Assembly (NCBI GenBank): GCA_963721305.1
Contig: CAVRIR010000003.1
Coordinates: 62,001-126,000, forward strand
DNA: 64,000 bases
Direction: 5' to 3'
Source of the DNA: DATAES01 sp963721305
GTDB lineage: Bacteria > Actinomycetota > Acidimicrobiia > Acidimicrobiales > JACDCH01
Positions 54,990-64,000 of this stretch are shown piece by piece. Position numbers and translations under genes: made by a program. A model generated the notes under the pieces. That model worked only from the letters and a program-made list of their open reading frames with translations. It had not been told where the DNA came from and searched no databases. Numbering within the stretch: position 1 is the stretch's first letter; every line of letters starts with the position of its first letter.

Positions 54990-56162
54990 CTAATACCGGA
55001 CTGTTCGACGCTGTGTCATGTCGACGGGCGGCGCGAGCGGCGGCGCGGCGGGCGGAGCGCCCGGCGGCGGCGGCGGCCCGTTGGCGGCCGGCGCCAGCTG
55101 ACCGGCCAGGATCTCCTTCGGGTGCAGGCTGACCTCCAGCGCGGCGTCGAGCGTGATGGTCCCTTCCGCGACCAACTCCGACAGGGAGGTCTCCAAGGTC
55201 CGCATGCCTTCGGTGCGCTGCGTCGAGACCACATTGCGTAGTTGGTGGGTCTTGCCTTCGCGTACGAGGTTCTTCACCGCGTTCGTGGCAGCCATGATCT
55301 CGAACGCGCCGATCATCCCGCCGCCGATGCAGGGCACCAGGCGCTGGTAGATCACCGCCTGCAGCGTGGCGGAGAGCTGCACCTGGATCTGATCGCGCCG
55401 ATCGACCGGGAACACGTCGACGATCCGGTCGAGAGACTGACCGGTGTCGTTCGTGTGCAACGTGGCGAACACGAGGTGGCCGGTCTCGGCCAGTGTCAGC
55501 GCGGCCGAGATGCTCTCGAGGTCGCGCATCTCGCCGACGAGGATGACGTCGGGATCTTCACGGAGTGCTGCCTTCAGCGCGACCTCGAACGATTGCGCGT
55601 CGACGCCGATCTCGCGCTGCGACACGATCGACCGCTTGTGGGTGTGCACGTACTCGATCGGGTCCTCGATGGTGAGGATGTGGCAGCGCCGCGTCTCGTT
55701 GACGTGGTCGATGAGGGTGGCGAGCGTCGTCGACTTGCCCGCGCCGGTCGGTCCGGTGACGAGCACGAGTCCAGATGGTTCGTCCGCGAATTGCGAGGCG
55801 AGCGTCGGAAGCCCGAGGTCTTCGAACGTGGGTATCTGCAGCGGGATGATCCGCAGCGCCACCGCGGCCGCGCCGCGTTGCACGTAGGCGTTGCCGCGGA
55901 CTCGGGCTCGGTCTTCCCACGTCAGGGAGAAGTCGACCTGTGTCTGCTCGACGAAGACGTTGTAGAGCTCCGGCGACAGCATCCGCTTGACGATGAGCTC
56001 GGTTTCGTCACGGGTCAGCTTGCGCTGATGCAGTGAGTGGTAGGCCCCGTCGACGCGCGCCATGGGGGGCGCGTCCGCCGTCAGGAGCAGATCCGAACCG
56101 CCGAGCTGCCAGACGGCCTCGATCCAGTCACTGACGACGCGAGGGTCGTTCCTCGCGGCCAT
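54990..56162 (-). CDS. pilT: type IV pilus retraction ATPase PilT
   Basis: A 390-aa PilT. The N-terminal PAS-like part contains GGSDLLLTADAPPMARVDGA. Walker A is VTGPTGAGKSTTLATLID, the Asp box ILTIEDPIEYVHTHKRSIVS, Walker B DPDVILVGEMRDLESI and the His box TGHLVFATLHTNDTGQSLDR. The C-terminus carries a proline/alanine-rich tail (NGPPPPPGAPPAAPP). It depolymerises pili for twitching motility or uptake. It is on the opposite strand from pilB/pilC and must use its own promoter. Confidence 0.93.
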   Translation of the reverse strand: MAARNDPRVVSDWIEAVWQLGGSDLLLTADAPPMARVDGAYHSLHQRKLTRDETELIVKRMLSPELYNVFVEQTQVDFSLTWEDRARVRGNAYVQRGAAAVALRIIPLQIPTFEDLGLPTLASQFADEPSGLVLVTGPTGAGKSTTLATLIDHVNETRRCHILTIEDPIEYVHTHKRSIVSQREIGVDAQSFEVALKAALREDPDVILVGEMRDLESISAALTLAETGHLVFATLHTNDTGQSLDRIVDVFPVDRRDQIQVQLSATLQAVIYQRLVPCIGGGMIGAFEIMAATNAVKNLVREGKTHQLRNVVSTQRTEGMRTLETSLSELVAEGTITLDAALEVSLHPKEILAGQLAPAANGPPPPPGAPPAAPPLAPPVDMTQRRTVRY

Positions 56163-56228
56163 GTCGTGAGTGTACGAACCTCGGCCACCCCCGTCTCCGC
56201 ATCAGAGCGACCAGATCCGGTCAATTCC

Positions 56229-56269
56229 GACCCAACTGGGTCACATCGTTCCGCCTCGATGCGACCCAG
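56229..56269. promoter_or_regulatory. repeated GACCCA/TGGGTC elements upstream of pilT
   Basis: GACCCA-AC-TGGGTC (56229-56242) forms a small palindrome. A second inverted repeat pairs CTGGGTCACATCG (56236-56248) with CGATGCGACCCAG (56257-56269), with one mismatch. The same 6-base half-site thus occurs three times within 41 bp, 67-107 bp upstream of the pilT ATG. It may bind a regulator; the binder is unknown. Confidence 0.4.
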
Positions 56270-56298
56270 TCGTTCGGGCCGTGTTCCCGCTCTGGAGT

Positions 56299-56331
56299 GG
56301 TCGGGGGCGCACCCGCCGTGAGCCCCCGACC
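56299..56331 (-). terminator. hairpin downstream of the 56350-56820 gene
   Basis: A perfect 10-bp stem GGTCGGGGGC (56299-56308) / GCCCCCGACC (56322-56331) with a 13-nt loop lies about 20 bp past the stop of the minus-strand gene at 56350. It is G+C-rich and has no T-run, so it may be a weak terminator of that gene ahead of the pilT promoter. Confidence 0.5.
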
Positions 56332-56349
56332 CGTCTCCAGGCCGCCGAC

Positions 56350-56820
56350 CTAGTTCCGGACCGGGTGGAGGTCGAAGACCTCCGCCCGCTCGATCGACGG
56401 ATCCGCCGCCTTTGTGTCCGCCGCCCTTCGGCACGCGTCAGCCGCATCCCCGCCTTCGCCCACGATGGCTGACGCGACACCATTGAAGGGGTTGCCCGTT
56501 GTTACGCCCGCAACCACCAGTGGCCGACCGGTGCGCAGTGCGCACACCACGCCGACCTCGCCCGCTTCCGCCTCTCGCGATGGCCGGGCACGGACGGTCA
56601 ACACGACGTCGAAGCCGACGTCGAGCGGACAGTCACGGCCCGGGATGAACGCATTGCACGGGAACGCCGGCTGTCCGGACTCGTGGCACCGAAGCACCTC
56701 GAGTCCGGCCCGCTCAACCGACACCGCCGCACGATCCGCCGCCCAATCATCGGTGCCCACGACCAAAACACGCTGCAGGCCGGCCGCCTCCGGCCTGACT
56801 GGTGCTGCGTGGAACTCCAT
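56350..56820 (-). CDS. hypothetical protein (conserved in Actinomycetota)
   Basis: A 156-aa protein. It opens MEFHAAPVRPEAAGLQRVLV, continues with VGTDDWAADRAAVSVERAGL, then LRCHESGQPAFPCNAFIPGR with a cysteine triad completed by CPLDVGFDVVLTVRA, and a TGRPLVVAGVTT loop. I recall similar short proteins with the FPCNA...CPLD pattern in Actinomycetota, function unknown. It looks like a receiver-like alpha/beta fold with a cysteine-rich insert. ATG 56820 was chosen over a TTG at 56871. It is divergent from the response regulator at 56905. Confidence 0.6.
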   Translation of the reverse strand: MEFHAAPVRPEAAGLQRVLVVGTDDWAADRAAVSVERAGLEVLRCHESGQPAFPCNAFIPGRDCPLDVGFDVVLTVRARPSREAEAGEVGVVCALRTGRPLVVAGVTTGNPFNGVASAIVGEGGDAADACRRAADTKAADPSIERAEVFDLHPVRN

Positions 56821-56904
56821 CGCCTGAGAGCTTGGTGCCGCCAACCCATGCGAAGCCCCACTGAAGATCAACGCTTGCCCAACATCGGATTACGCTCACC
56901 GCGC

Positions 56905-57609
56905 GTGGCTGCGGACACAACGCTGGTGCTGGTCATCGACGACGATCCACAGGTTCGGACGCTCGTCTCGCGCCTCTTGCGCCACGAGGGATACGCAGTC
57001 GTCGACGCGGCTGAGGCCTCCGAGGCCTTGCGCCAGGTGGAGGAGAGCAAACCCGATCTCGTGCTGCTCGATGTCGTGATGCCGAAAGTGGATGGCATCG
57101 ACCTTTTGGCGGAGATTCGGACACGAAGCTCCGTTCCGGTGATCATGTTGACCGCACTCGGCGACGAGGCCGACCGGATCCTCGGACTGCGAACAGGGGC
57201 CGACGACTACATGGTCAAGCCGTTCTCGCCTGGCGAGTTGAGCGCGCGTATCGAGTCGGTGCTGCGGCGCACGCGACCGGTTGCGCCGGGTGAGAACGGC
57301 CCGACCGCGGCAATGGAGTTCGGTGAGCTCGAGATCGATCCGAAGACCCGCGACGTCAAGGTCCACGGCGAGCTCGTCTCGCTGACCGCGCGCGAGTTCG
57401 ACCTGCTCGTGTTCCTGGCCGCGTCACCGCGACAGGTGTTCGACCGTCAGCAACTGTTGAGTCAGGTCTGGCAGTCGTCGGCCGACTGGCAGGACCCGGC
57501 CACCGTCACCGAACACGTGCGCCGCGTCCGGCGCAAGATCGAAGCGGATCCGGATCATCCTCGACACCTCAAGACGGTGCGAGGCGTGGGGTACCGCTTC
57601 GAGCCCTGA
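56905..57609 (+). CDS. OmpR/PhoB-family response regulator
   Basis: A 234-aa two-component regulator. Receiver domain: LVLVIDDDPQVRTLVSRLLR, phosphoacceptor Asp in DLVLLDVVMPKVDGIDLL, then PVIMLTALGDEADRI and MVKPFSPGELSARI. The winged-helix C-terminal domain contains LTAREFDLLVFLAASPRQVF and ATVTEHVRRVRRKIE...TVRGVGYRFEP. It binds DNA and activates transcription after phosphorylation. GTG 56905 was chosen; the frame is open further upstream but has no fold. Convergent with the hybrid kinase, which may or may not be its partner. Confidence 0.92.
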   Translation: MAADTTLVLVIDDDPQVRTLVSRLLRHEGYAVVDAAEASEALRQVEESKPDLVLLDVVMPKVDGIDLLAEIRTRSSVPVIMLTALGDEADRILGLRTGADDYMVKPFSPGELSARIESVLRRTRPVAPGENGPTAAMEFGELEIDPKTRDVKVHGELVSLTAREFDLLVFLAASPRQVFDRQQLLSQVWQSSADWQDPATVTEHVRRVRRKIEADPDHPRHLKTVRGVGYRFEP

Positions 57610-57619
57610 CGATCGTTCG

Positions 57620-60604
57620 CTACGCCCGTTGCTTCAGCGCCGCGTCGGCGGAGCGGGCGAGCTCGTCCACCGCGAACGGCTTCTTCAACACCTGGACCTC
57701 GGCGAGATCGGTGCCGGTGGTGTCCGTGCCCGCGAAGCCGGTCATGAGCAGTCGGGCGGTCGCCGGCCACCGCTCGCCGAAGGCGCGGACGAGGTCGAGC
57801 CCGTTCATCCCCGGCAACACGACATCGGAGACGATCAGGTCGAAGCCGTCGCTGCCGCTCGCACGCGCAAGCGCCTCCTCGGCGTCGTCGACCGCGGTGA
57901 CGTCGTAGCCGGCGTCGTTCAGCGCTTTGAAAGCAAAGCCCCGCACCGCGACGTCGTCGTCCACGAGGAGGACGCGTGCGCGATGGGGTCGCAGCGCCTG
58001 CGGCTCCGGAGCGGGCGCGGCAAGAGCCACCGGGAAGAACGCGGACACGGTCGTGCCTCGCCCCGGCTCACTCACGATGTCGAGTCGTCCGCCGGCGCGG
58101 TCGACGATGGTCGCGACCGTGCCGAGGCCGAGTCCGATGCCGCGCTTGCCCTTGGTCGTGAAGAACGGCTCGCGGCAACGTTCGAGCGTCGCCTCGTCCA
58201 TCCCGGTTCCGGTGTCGGTGACGACGAGGCGCACTGCGGGCGGCTCGCCGGCAGCGCCGGTCTCCGCGGTGTGGATGCTGATGCGGCCGCCCTCGGGCAT
58301 CGCGTCGCGACTGTTCAGCACCAGGTTGAACAGCACCTGCTCGAGCTGGCCGGCGTCGATCCGAATCGCCGCGTTGGTCTCGCACGTCATGTCGATGTCG
58401 ACGTGATCCCCTGCGAGACGACGCAACATCGGGAGCAACGACTCACATGTCGCCTGGATGGGAACGACGATCGGCTGCACGACCTGGTTGCGACTGAGCG
58501 TCAGCAGTTGGTTCGTGATCACGGCGGCGTGCTGGCCCGCCTGTTGAATGGCGGCGACGTCGCTGCGCTCGGCGGAGTCGGGCGCCATCGCATGCATCAG
58601 CAAGTCGCTGTAGCCCAGGATGATGGTCAGCAGGTTGTTGAAGTCGTGCGCGACGCCGCCGGCGAGATTGGCAATGGCTTCGTAGCGGTGCGCATCGGTG
58701 AGCTGCTGTTCGAGCTGCTTGCGCTCGGTGGTGTCACTGACGACGGCGAGCACGCCTGTCGGAAGGGCATCGTGTCCCCGCAACGGCGCCGTCGACACCC
58801 ACATGTGCGTGGGGCCGTAGTCGTCATCAGAGCTGAGCTCCTCCTCGGCGACGCTGCCGCCCAACGCCTGGATCGTCATTCGGCGGAGGCACTCGCGAAG
58901 TGATCGTGGCAAGTCGAGGGTGCTCGGGTCGTGCGCGTCCATGAACAGCTCGCGCGCCGCGAAGTTGGCGTCGCGCACCACACCACGGACGTCGAGCTCG
59001 AGGATGGCGAGCGGTGAAGCCTCGAAGAGCGCCTGCAGCCGTTGCTCTCGGACGCGGACGTCGTCGTACAGTCGAGCGTTCTGCACCGCGGCGGATGCGA
59101 GTCGCGCCAGCAGCGTGATGACTGCGTCGTCCGCGGCAGTGAACGGTTCGTGCTCGGACCTCGAGACCGAGAGGTAGCCGACCTCCTTGCCCGCGGCATC
59201 CACGAGCGGGCTCCCCGCCCGCTCGGCCTGGTCCGGGCGCACGCCGATCTCGGACTCGAATCCGTCGTCGCTGTCGAGCCATGCGTGCGCCCGCGGCGTT
59301 TGGAGCACGTGCGTCGCCTGCTCGACGAGCGTGTCGAGCAGATCGGATGGCGTCGACGACGGGTTCAGCACGATCGCCGCCTCGATCAGTCTGGACAGTT
59401 GCTCGGCACGTCGTTCGGCGGCGTTGGCGGCCTGCCGTGTCTCGGAGTACAGCAGGGCGCGTTCGACGGCGATGGCGATGCGGTTCGCGATCTCGTCCAC
59501 GACCGCCTGATCGGACGGTCGGAAGCCGCGCCGCCGTGGCGAGGTCGCGGTGAGGATGGTGCCCATCGGCAGTCCTCGGACGCGGATCGGTGCGAGCACC
59601 CACGACGCCATGCCGAGGTCGAGCAGTGAATGGCCGAGCTCGTCATCGACGCCCTCGATCGAATCAGCGGGACCGACGTACGTGAGCTCGGACCGGCCGT
59701 TCGCCATCACCCGTTGCAGTGCGGTGGGCGCGCCCGTCAGCTCGCGGCGTCGGCTGTTCGATGGTGTCGGTACCGAGTGGGCGGAGGTAGTCCGCGGCCC
59801 GTTCGATCCTGCCGTCGGACCCGGCGAGGTGGATCGTGCACAGATCGGCGAACTCGTTCACGAGCGTGTCGGCAACCGCTTGCATCGTCGGTCGGACGTC
59901 TTCGATCCCGCGAGCAAGCACGATCGACACCTCCGCGATCAGCGCGACATGTGCACGCGCCTGCAGCGCGCCCAGACGCGATCGCCGCTCGGCGTCCGAG
60001 AGCCGAGCGCGCTCGATCTCGCTCGCCATCCGGTCGGCCACCAGACCCATGAGCGCGAAGTCGTCGCGATCGAACGGGTGGTTGTCGGCCTCACCGAGCT
60101 CGAGCAGCCCGGGGTAGCCGCCCTCCACGGCGAGCGGGACGACATGGCGCCGCGCCGTCCTCTCGGCGAAGGTCTCCGCATCGATCTCGGCGCCGAGCTC
60201 GCGCGGTGCGGCCGTCGTCGCGGCGGCGACTCGCAGCCGGTTCGGATCGACGTCGGCGAGGAGCACGACGGCCCATGCGGCGCGAAGGCTCGACGCGGCC
60301 CGCCGGGCCAGCTCGTCGAGCAGATCGGCGAGCTGCAGCTCGTCGTGCGCTTCCTCGTCGACGTGGGGGACGCGTTCGAGCGCCTTGCCGGCACGTTCGA
60401 ACGCGCGCTCGCTGCGTCGCCGCTGCACGATCTCGCGAACGAGAAGCACGCTGAGGATGGCGCCGCCGACGGCCAGGCTCGCCACCGACGACGCGTTGTT
60501 GCCCAGCGCGAAGAAGACGACACCACCAGCAGCCCGGCGCCGACCACGGCGACGACCGCCGTGACCACCTGGATGTTGCGCCGCGACGGACCGTCCGGTT
60601 CCAC
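57620..60604 (-). pseudogene. hybrid histidine kinase (two-TM, GAF, PAS, HisKA, HATPase, REC), frameshifts
   Basis: The combined protein is about 990 aa, starting at GTG 60604. Two N-terminal membrane helices (NIQVVTAVVAVVGAGLLVV; SLAVGGAILSVLLVREIV) are followed by two or three GAF-like domains, a PAS domain (LFEASPLAILELDVRGVV), HisKA with NLAGGVAHDFNNLLTIILGY (phosphohistidine in H-DFNN), a HATPase (LEQVLFNLVLNSRDAMPEGG; DTGTGMDE; GIGLGLGTV) and a C-terminal receiver (VLLVDDDVAVRGFAFKALND; DLIVSDVVLPGMNG). Pieces: 57620 to about 59740 intact; 59741-60500 in the next frame; a short N-terminal part in a third. Breaks lie near 59741-59750 and 60508-60520. H-DFNN kinases usually act without a separate DNA-binding regulator next door. 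Confidence 0.8.
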
Positions 60605-60669
60605 TCCCGCGAGGCTAGACCGCCCTCGGTACGCTGCCTCTCGACCATGGGCGACCGTCTCTCATCTCG

Positions 60670-62019
60670 ATGATCGAGCGTGCCCTGCCCGAGTGGTTCG
60701 ACGAGGCCAAATTCGGCGTCTTCATCCACTGGACCGCGGCCGCCGTGCCCGCGTTCGCACCCGTCGGGCCGTCGCCGTTCGACCTCGCCGCCGAGGAAGG
60801 GCAAGAGGCCGCGTTCGCTCGATCGCCGTATGTCGAGTGGTATCAGAACTCGCTCGCGATCGAAGGAAGTCCGGTCGCGCGCCACCACGCCGAGACCTAC
60901 GGCGATCTGCCCTACGACGAGTTCGTCAGCACCTTCCTCGCCGGCCACGCAGGATGGGATCCGGCCGAGTGGGCGGATCTCTTCGCGCGTGCTGGCGCGC
61001 GATACGTCGTTCTCGTCACCAAGCATCACGACGGTGTGTTGCTGTGGCCGAGCGCGCATCCCAACCCGAACAGGCCTCGCTGGCAATCCGAACGAGACAT
61101 CGTCGGCGAGCTCGCGCAGGCGGTGCGCGATCGCGGCATGCGCTTCGGCACGTACTACTCCGGCGGTCTCGACTGGACGTTCGGCGGGCTGCCCATCACC
61201 GACTTCGCATCGATGGTCATGGCGATCCCTCAGACCGCGGAGTACCTCCGGTACGCCGATGACCACTGGCGTGAACTGATCGCCCGCTACGAGCCGTGCG
61301 TGCTCTGGAACGACATCGGCTATCCCTCGGGAGCCGATCTCGAAGGTCTGTTCACCGACTACTTCGAACACGTTCCCGACGGTGTCGTGAACAACCGGTT
61401 CGACTGGATCAGGCAGTCAGCCGGGCAGCTGTACGCGGACTTCCTCACGCCCGAGTACTCGACCGAAGGGGTGCCGGGCCGCAAGTGGGAGTCGACGCGG
61501 GGGATGGGGACGTCGTTCGGATTCAACCGAGAGGAAGGCGACGACGACTACCTGTCCACCGACGACCTCGTGCACATGCTCGTCGAGGTCGTCGCTCATG
61601 GCGGAAACCTGTTGCTGAACGTGGGACCGACCGGCGACGGCACGATCCCCTTCGTGCAAGCTCGTCGTCTGCTGGCGCTCGGTTGGTGGCTGCGAGTCAA
61701 CGGCGACGCCGTCTACGGCTCGCGCCCGTGGTCGACGCCCGAGGGCAGGACCGGCGACGGGCTCGACGTGCGCTACACGACGCGCGACGACGCGTTGTAC
61801 GCGGTTGTGCTCGGCGCGCCGACTCAGACGACCGTCGAATTGCTCGGTGTCGCGCCGCAGGACGGCGCACGGGTCGAGTTGCTCGGCCGCGTCGAGCCGC
61901 TCTCGTGGACGCGGACGAATCGGGGAGTTGTGGTCGGACTACCAGGCCGGCCCCCCTCCGGCCCCGCGATCACGTTGCGGGTGTCTCCGGCTCCGGCTGC
62001 GCCGCAGGTTCCGACGTAG
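60670..62019 (+). CDS. alpha-L-fucosidase (GH29)
   Basis: A 449-aa glycoside hydrolase of family 29. It opens ALPEWFDEAKFGVFIHWTAA, then WAGHAGWDPAEW-type text (AGHAGWDPAEWADLFARAGA), RYVVLVTKHHDGVLLWPSAH and GMRFGTYYSGGLDWTFGG. The catalytic nucleophile is expected in VLWNDIGYP at Asp215. C-terminal beta-sandwich with NLLLNVGPTGDGTIP. There is no signal peptide, so it probably acts in the cytoplasm on small fucosides. The last 50 bp overlap the convergent PspA gene. ATG 60670 was chosen; no strong ribosome-binding site is seen. Confidence 0.9.
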   Translation: MIERALPEWFDEAKFGVFIHWTAAAVPAFAPVGPSPFDLAAEEGQEAAFARSPYVEWYQNSLAIEGSPVARHHAETYGDLPYDEFVSTFLAGHAGWDPAEWADLFARAGARYVVLVTKHHDGVLLWPSAHPNPNRPRWQSERDIVGELAQAVRDRGMRFGTYYSGGLDWTFGGLPITDFASMVMAIPQTAEYLRYADDHWRELIARYEPCVLWNDIGYPSGADLEGLFTDYFEHVPDGVVNNRFDWIRQSAGQLYADFLTPEYSTEGVPGRKWESTRGMGTSFGFNREEGDDDYLSTDDLVHMLVEVVAHGGNLLLNVGPTGDGTIPFVQARRLLALGWWLRVNGDAVYGSRPWSTPEGRTGDGLDVRYTTRDDALYAVVLGAPTQTTVELLGVAPQDGARVELLGRVEPLSWTRTNRGVVVGLPGRPPSGPAITLRVSPAPAAPQVPT

Positions 62020-62782
62020 GAGTCGACGGCGCGGCGTTGATCTCGCCCGCCGTTTCGGGTGGCGCGATGCCCAGTTGCGAGCGGATCTCGGCCAGCCGGT
62101 TTTGTGCGTCGCGGTTCATCGACGCCTGCTCGATCTCGACCATGCGGCTCTCGACGGACGTGTCGGTGAGCTCGGAGAATCCCTTCGCCTTGGCGTAACG
62201 CGCTTCGATCTTCTCGCGGACCTCGTCGAGTGTCGGCACGTCGTCGCCCACCGTCTCCGAGAGGCTCGACATCGCCTGGTTCATCTGCTCTTGCATCTTG
62301 GCCTGGTCGAGCTGACCAAGGAGCTTCTGCCGTTCGGCGAGCTTCTGTTGCAACGCGGCCGAGTTCTGCTGCACCGCCGCCTTCGCCTGATCCGCAGCCT
62401 GCGTCGATTGCAGCGACAACGTCTTCAGGCTCTCGACCTCGGACTCGAGCGCGATCAACCGGTTGGCGAAGGACTCAGCGGCCCTGGCGTAGTCGGTCGA
62501 TTTGGTCGCGTCACCGGCCTTCGTGGACTCGTCGGCCATCAGCACGGCCTGCCGGGCGTTGCCGGTCACTTTCTCGAGCTCTTCCATCGCCCGGCTCAGG
62601 CGCATCTCGGTCTGCTTCTGGTTGGCGATGACACTGGCCGCTTGCTCGCGCAACCGCCGGTGCTGCTCCTGCGCTTCCGTGATCGCCTGCTCGAGCTGAA
62701 CCTTGGGATCGGCTCTCTCGTTGAAGGACGACGTGACCTTCGCCGTCATGTACTTCCACCAGCGCTTCAACGCTTTGAACAT
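61970..62782 (-). CDS. PspA/IM30 (phage-shock-protein A) family protein
   Basis: A 270-aa protein, almost all coiled coil: FKALKRWWKYMTAKVTSSFN at the N-terminus, then ERADPKVQLEQAITEAQEQH, EMRLSRAMEELEKVTGNARQ and a Gln/Ala-rich helix DQAKAAVQQNSAALQQKLAE. The C-terminal 45 residues are a disordered Pro/Glu/Ala/Thr-rich tail. PspA proteins assemble on membranes to relieve envelope stress. Start ATG 62782 is 33 bp from the murJ stop on the same strand, so they may be co-transcribed. Confidence 0.88.
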   Translation of the reverse strand: MFKALKRWWKYMTAKVTSSFNERADPKVQLEQAITEAQEQHRRLREQAASVIANQKQTEMRLSRAMEELEKVTGNARQAVLMADESTKAGDATKSTDYARAAESFANRLIALESEVESLKTLSLQSTQAADQAKAAVQQNSAALQQKLAERQKLLGQLDQAKMQEQMNQAMSSLSETVGDDVPTLDEVREKIEARYAKAKGFSELTDTSVESRMVEIEQASMNRDAQNRLAEIRSQLGIAPPETAGEINAAPSTPTSEPAAQPEPETPAT

Positions 62783-62815
62783 GGTCGCAGGCTACTCACG
62801 TGCGACTTCGGTCGA

Positions 62816-64000
62816 TCAGGCGCGTCGCAGCCGGTCGCGGACCCACTCGATCTCCTCTACCCGCAGCAACAGCAGGAGGCACCCGTACACGACCATGCCG
62901 ACGGCGACGCCGACCGCGAGGCGCACGAGCGCGCCACTGCCGACGGGTGATCCGATCGAGCGGGTGACCACCCAGGTGACCAGTCCCATGGCGCCGGCGG
63001 CGACGGCGATGCGGGCCGTCGTCATCGCCAAGCGGCGGCCTTCGAGCCGCCCGACTCGGCGGCGCAAGGCGACGAAGGCCACGACGGCGGCCAGGGTGTA
63101 CGCGGCGGCGTAGGAGAACGCCAGCCCCTGCACGCCGAACCGTCCGACGAGCGCGAACGCGAGTGCGACGTTGATCGCGTTCTCGAAGCAATTCAGAAGG
63201 AACGGCGTTCGCGTGTCGTGCAGCGCGTAGAACCCGCGCAGGATGAACAGGTACATCGAGAACCCGAGCAACCCGATCGCGAAGTTGGCCAGGACGTCGG
63301 CGGTCGGAAGGAAGCTCTGGCCGAGCAACGTCTCGATGAGTGGGCGAGCGACCACGATCATCCCGATCGATGACGGCAACACGACGAGCGTCATCAGTCG
63401 CACGCCGTACGACAACCGCTCGCGGAATCGACCCATGTCGTGGTCACTCGCCGCTGACGCGAGCTCCGGCGTGATCGTTGTCATCAGTGACACCGCGAAG
63501 AGTCCGTACGGCAGCTGGAAGAACTGGAACGCGTACAAATAGAAGGTCGGAATGCCTTGGCCTTCTTTCGCGGCAAGCGCGAGCACGATGAGCAACGCGA
63601 TCTGGTTGACGACGACGTAACCGAGTGTCCAACCCGACAGCGCGGCCACCTCTCGGACGGCAGGATCTCGCGGCTTGAACTGCCAGTGGAAACGCCATCC
63701 CGACGCACGCAGCGACGGCCAGAGCGCGATCGTCATCAACGCGATGCCTGCCGTGGTACCGGCACCGAGGAGCCACAGCCACGCTCGGTCGTCCACGACC
63801 GACTGCACTGCGGCGCCGCGTCCGGCGATGTGCGCGAAGTAGAGGAGCATGGCGCACACGAGGACGTTGTTCAGGATCGGCACGAATGCCGGGGCTGCGA
63901 ACCGGCGACGAGCGTTGAGGATCGCGGTGCCGAGCGCGGTCAAGCCGTAGAAGAAGATCTGCGGGATGAAAAGGCGCAAGAGCGGAACGCCGGCCTGCTC
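62816..64000 (-). CDS. murJ: MurJ-type lipid II flippase, C-terminal part (start beyond window edge)
   Basis: The frame is open to the right edge, so the N-terminal part lies outside. About 395 residues with ten predicted helices are visible: LRLFIPQIFFYGLTALGTAI, LNARRRFAAPAFVPILNNVL, GIALMTIALWPSLRASGWRF, GFYALHDTRTPFLLNCFENA and INVALAFALVGRFGVQGLAF. The sequences RRRFAAPAFVPILNN and FYALHDTRTPF are hallmark MurJ patterns. It flips lipid II across the membrane for wall synthesis. The C-terminus ends WVRDRLRRA. Confidence 0.9.
   Translation of the reverse strand, partial: EQAGVPLLRLFIPQIFFYGLTALGTAILNARRRFAAPAFVPILNNVLVCAMLLYFAHIAGRGAAVQSVVDDRAWLWLLGAGTTAGIALMTIALWPSLRASGWRFHWQFKPRDPAVREVAALSGWTLGYVVVNQIALLIVLALAAKEGQGIPTFYLYAFQFFQLPYGLFAVSLMTTITPELASAASDHDMGRFRERLSYGVRLMTLVVLPSSIGMIVVARPLIETLLGQSFLPTADVLANFAIGLLGFSMYLFILRGFYALHDTRTPFLLNCFENAINVALAFALVGRFGVQGLAFSYAAAYTLAAVVAFVALRRRVGRLEGRRLAMTTARIAVAAGAMGLVTWVVTRSIGSPVGSGALVRLAVGVAVGMVVYGCLLLLLRVEEIEWVRDRLRRA

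Overview
The window is high-GC DNA with many GTG starts, stop/start overlaps of the ATGA, GTGA and TGATG types, an F420-type LLM oxidoreductase, a WYL regulator and an actinobacterial SOS box ahead of a DUF222/HNH gene. This points to Actinomycetota. Rod-shape genes together with type IV pili and the trigger factor-ClpP-ClpX and radical SAM-RNase E/G-L21-L27-Obg-ProB blocks would fit an Acidimicrobiia-like lineage, but that finer placement is inference.

Layout. 0-5.2 kb: exopolysaccharide locus, with four overlapping minus-strand genes (O-antigen-ligase-like fragment, 47-aa membrane peptide, CpsD-like ATPase, Wzz-like protein) behind a GT2 glycosyltransferase, and a divergent polyprenyl-phosphate sugar transferase. 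5.2-11.4 kb: a PAS-GGDEF-REC-LuxR regulator, then accessory metabolic genes (thioesterase, two SRPBCC proteins, LLM oxidoreductase, DUF1697). 11.4-16.8 kb: P450, acetoacetyl-CoA synthetase, homogentisate dioxygenase and a divergent WYL regulator with a perfect inverted repeat between the last two. 16.8-23.4 kb: minus-strand hydrolase, MFS, acyl-CoA dehydrogenase, a GNAT-like protein, TetR and a DHA2 exporter. 23.5-26 kb: pantothenate kinase, DUF2784, HAD hydrolase, tRNA-Gly and tRNA-Pro.

26-45 kb is a housekeeping block on the plus strand: tig-clpP-clpX, folC, ndk, mreBCD-mrdA-rodA, a radical SAM pair, RNase E/G, rplU-rpmA, obgE and proB. 44.4-47.6 kb holds an SOS-box-controlled DUF222/HNH gene that runs antisense into proB, a Clp-N-only protein and an FMN-binding protein. 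47.7-56.2 kb is a type IV pilus locus (pilB, pilC, pilin-like genes, a large PilX-like protein, a prepilin, and pilT on the other strand). 56.3-64 kb holds a response regulator, a large hybrid kinase, an alpha-L-fucosidase, a PspA-family protein and the start of murJ.

Two zones, about 16.8-23.7 kb and 50.7-60.5 kb, contain about 25 inferred reading-frame breaks in twelve genes. Almost all are explained by one surplus base, often in a G or C run, and one is in pantothenate kinase. The pattern looks like sequence error rather than gene decay. Those genes are typed pseudogene here only because the printed sequence does not give one open frame.
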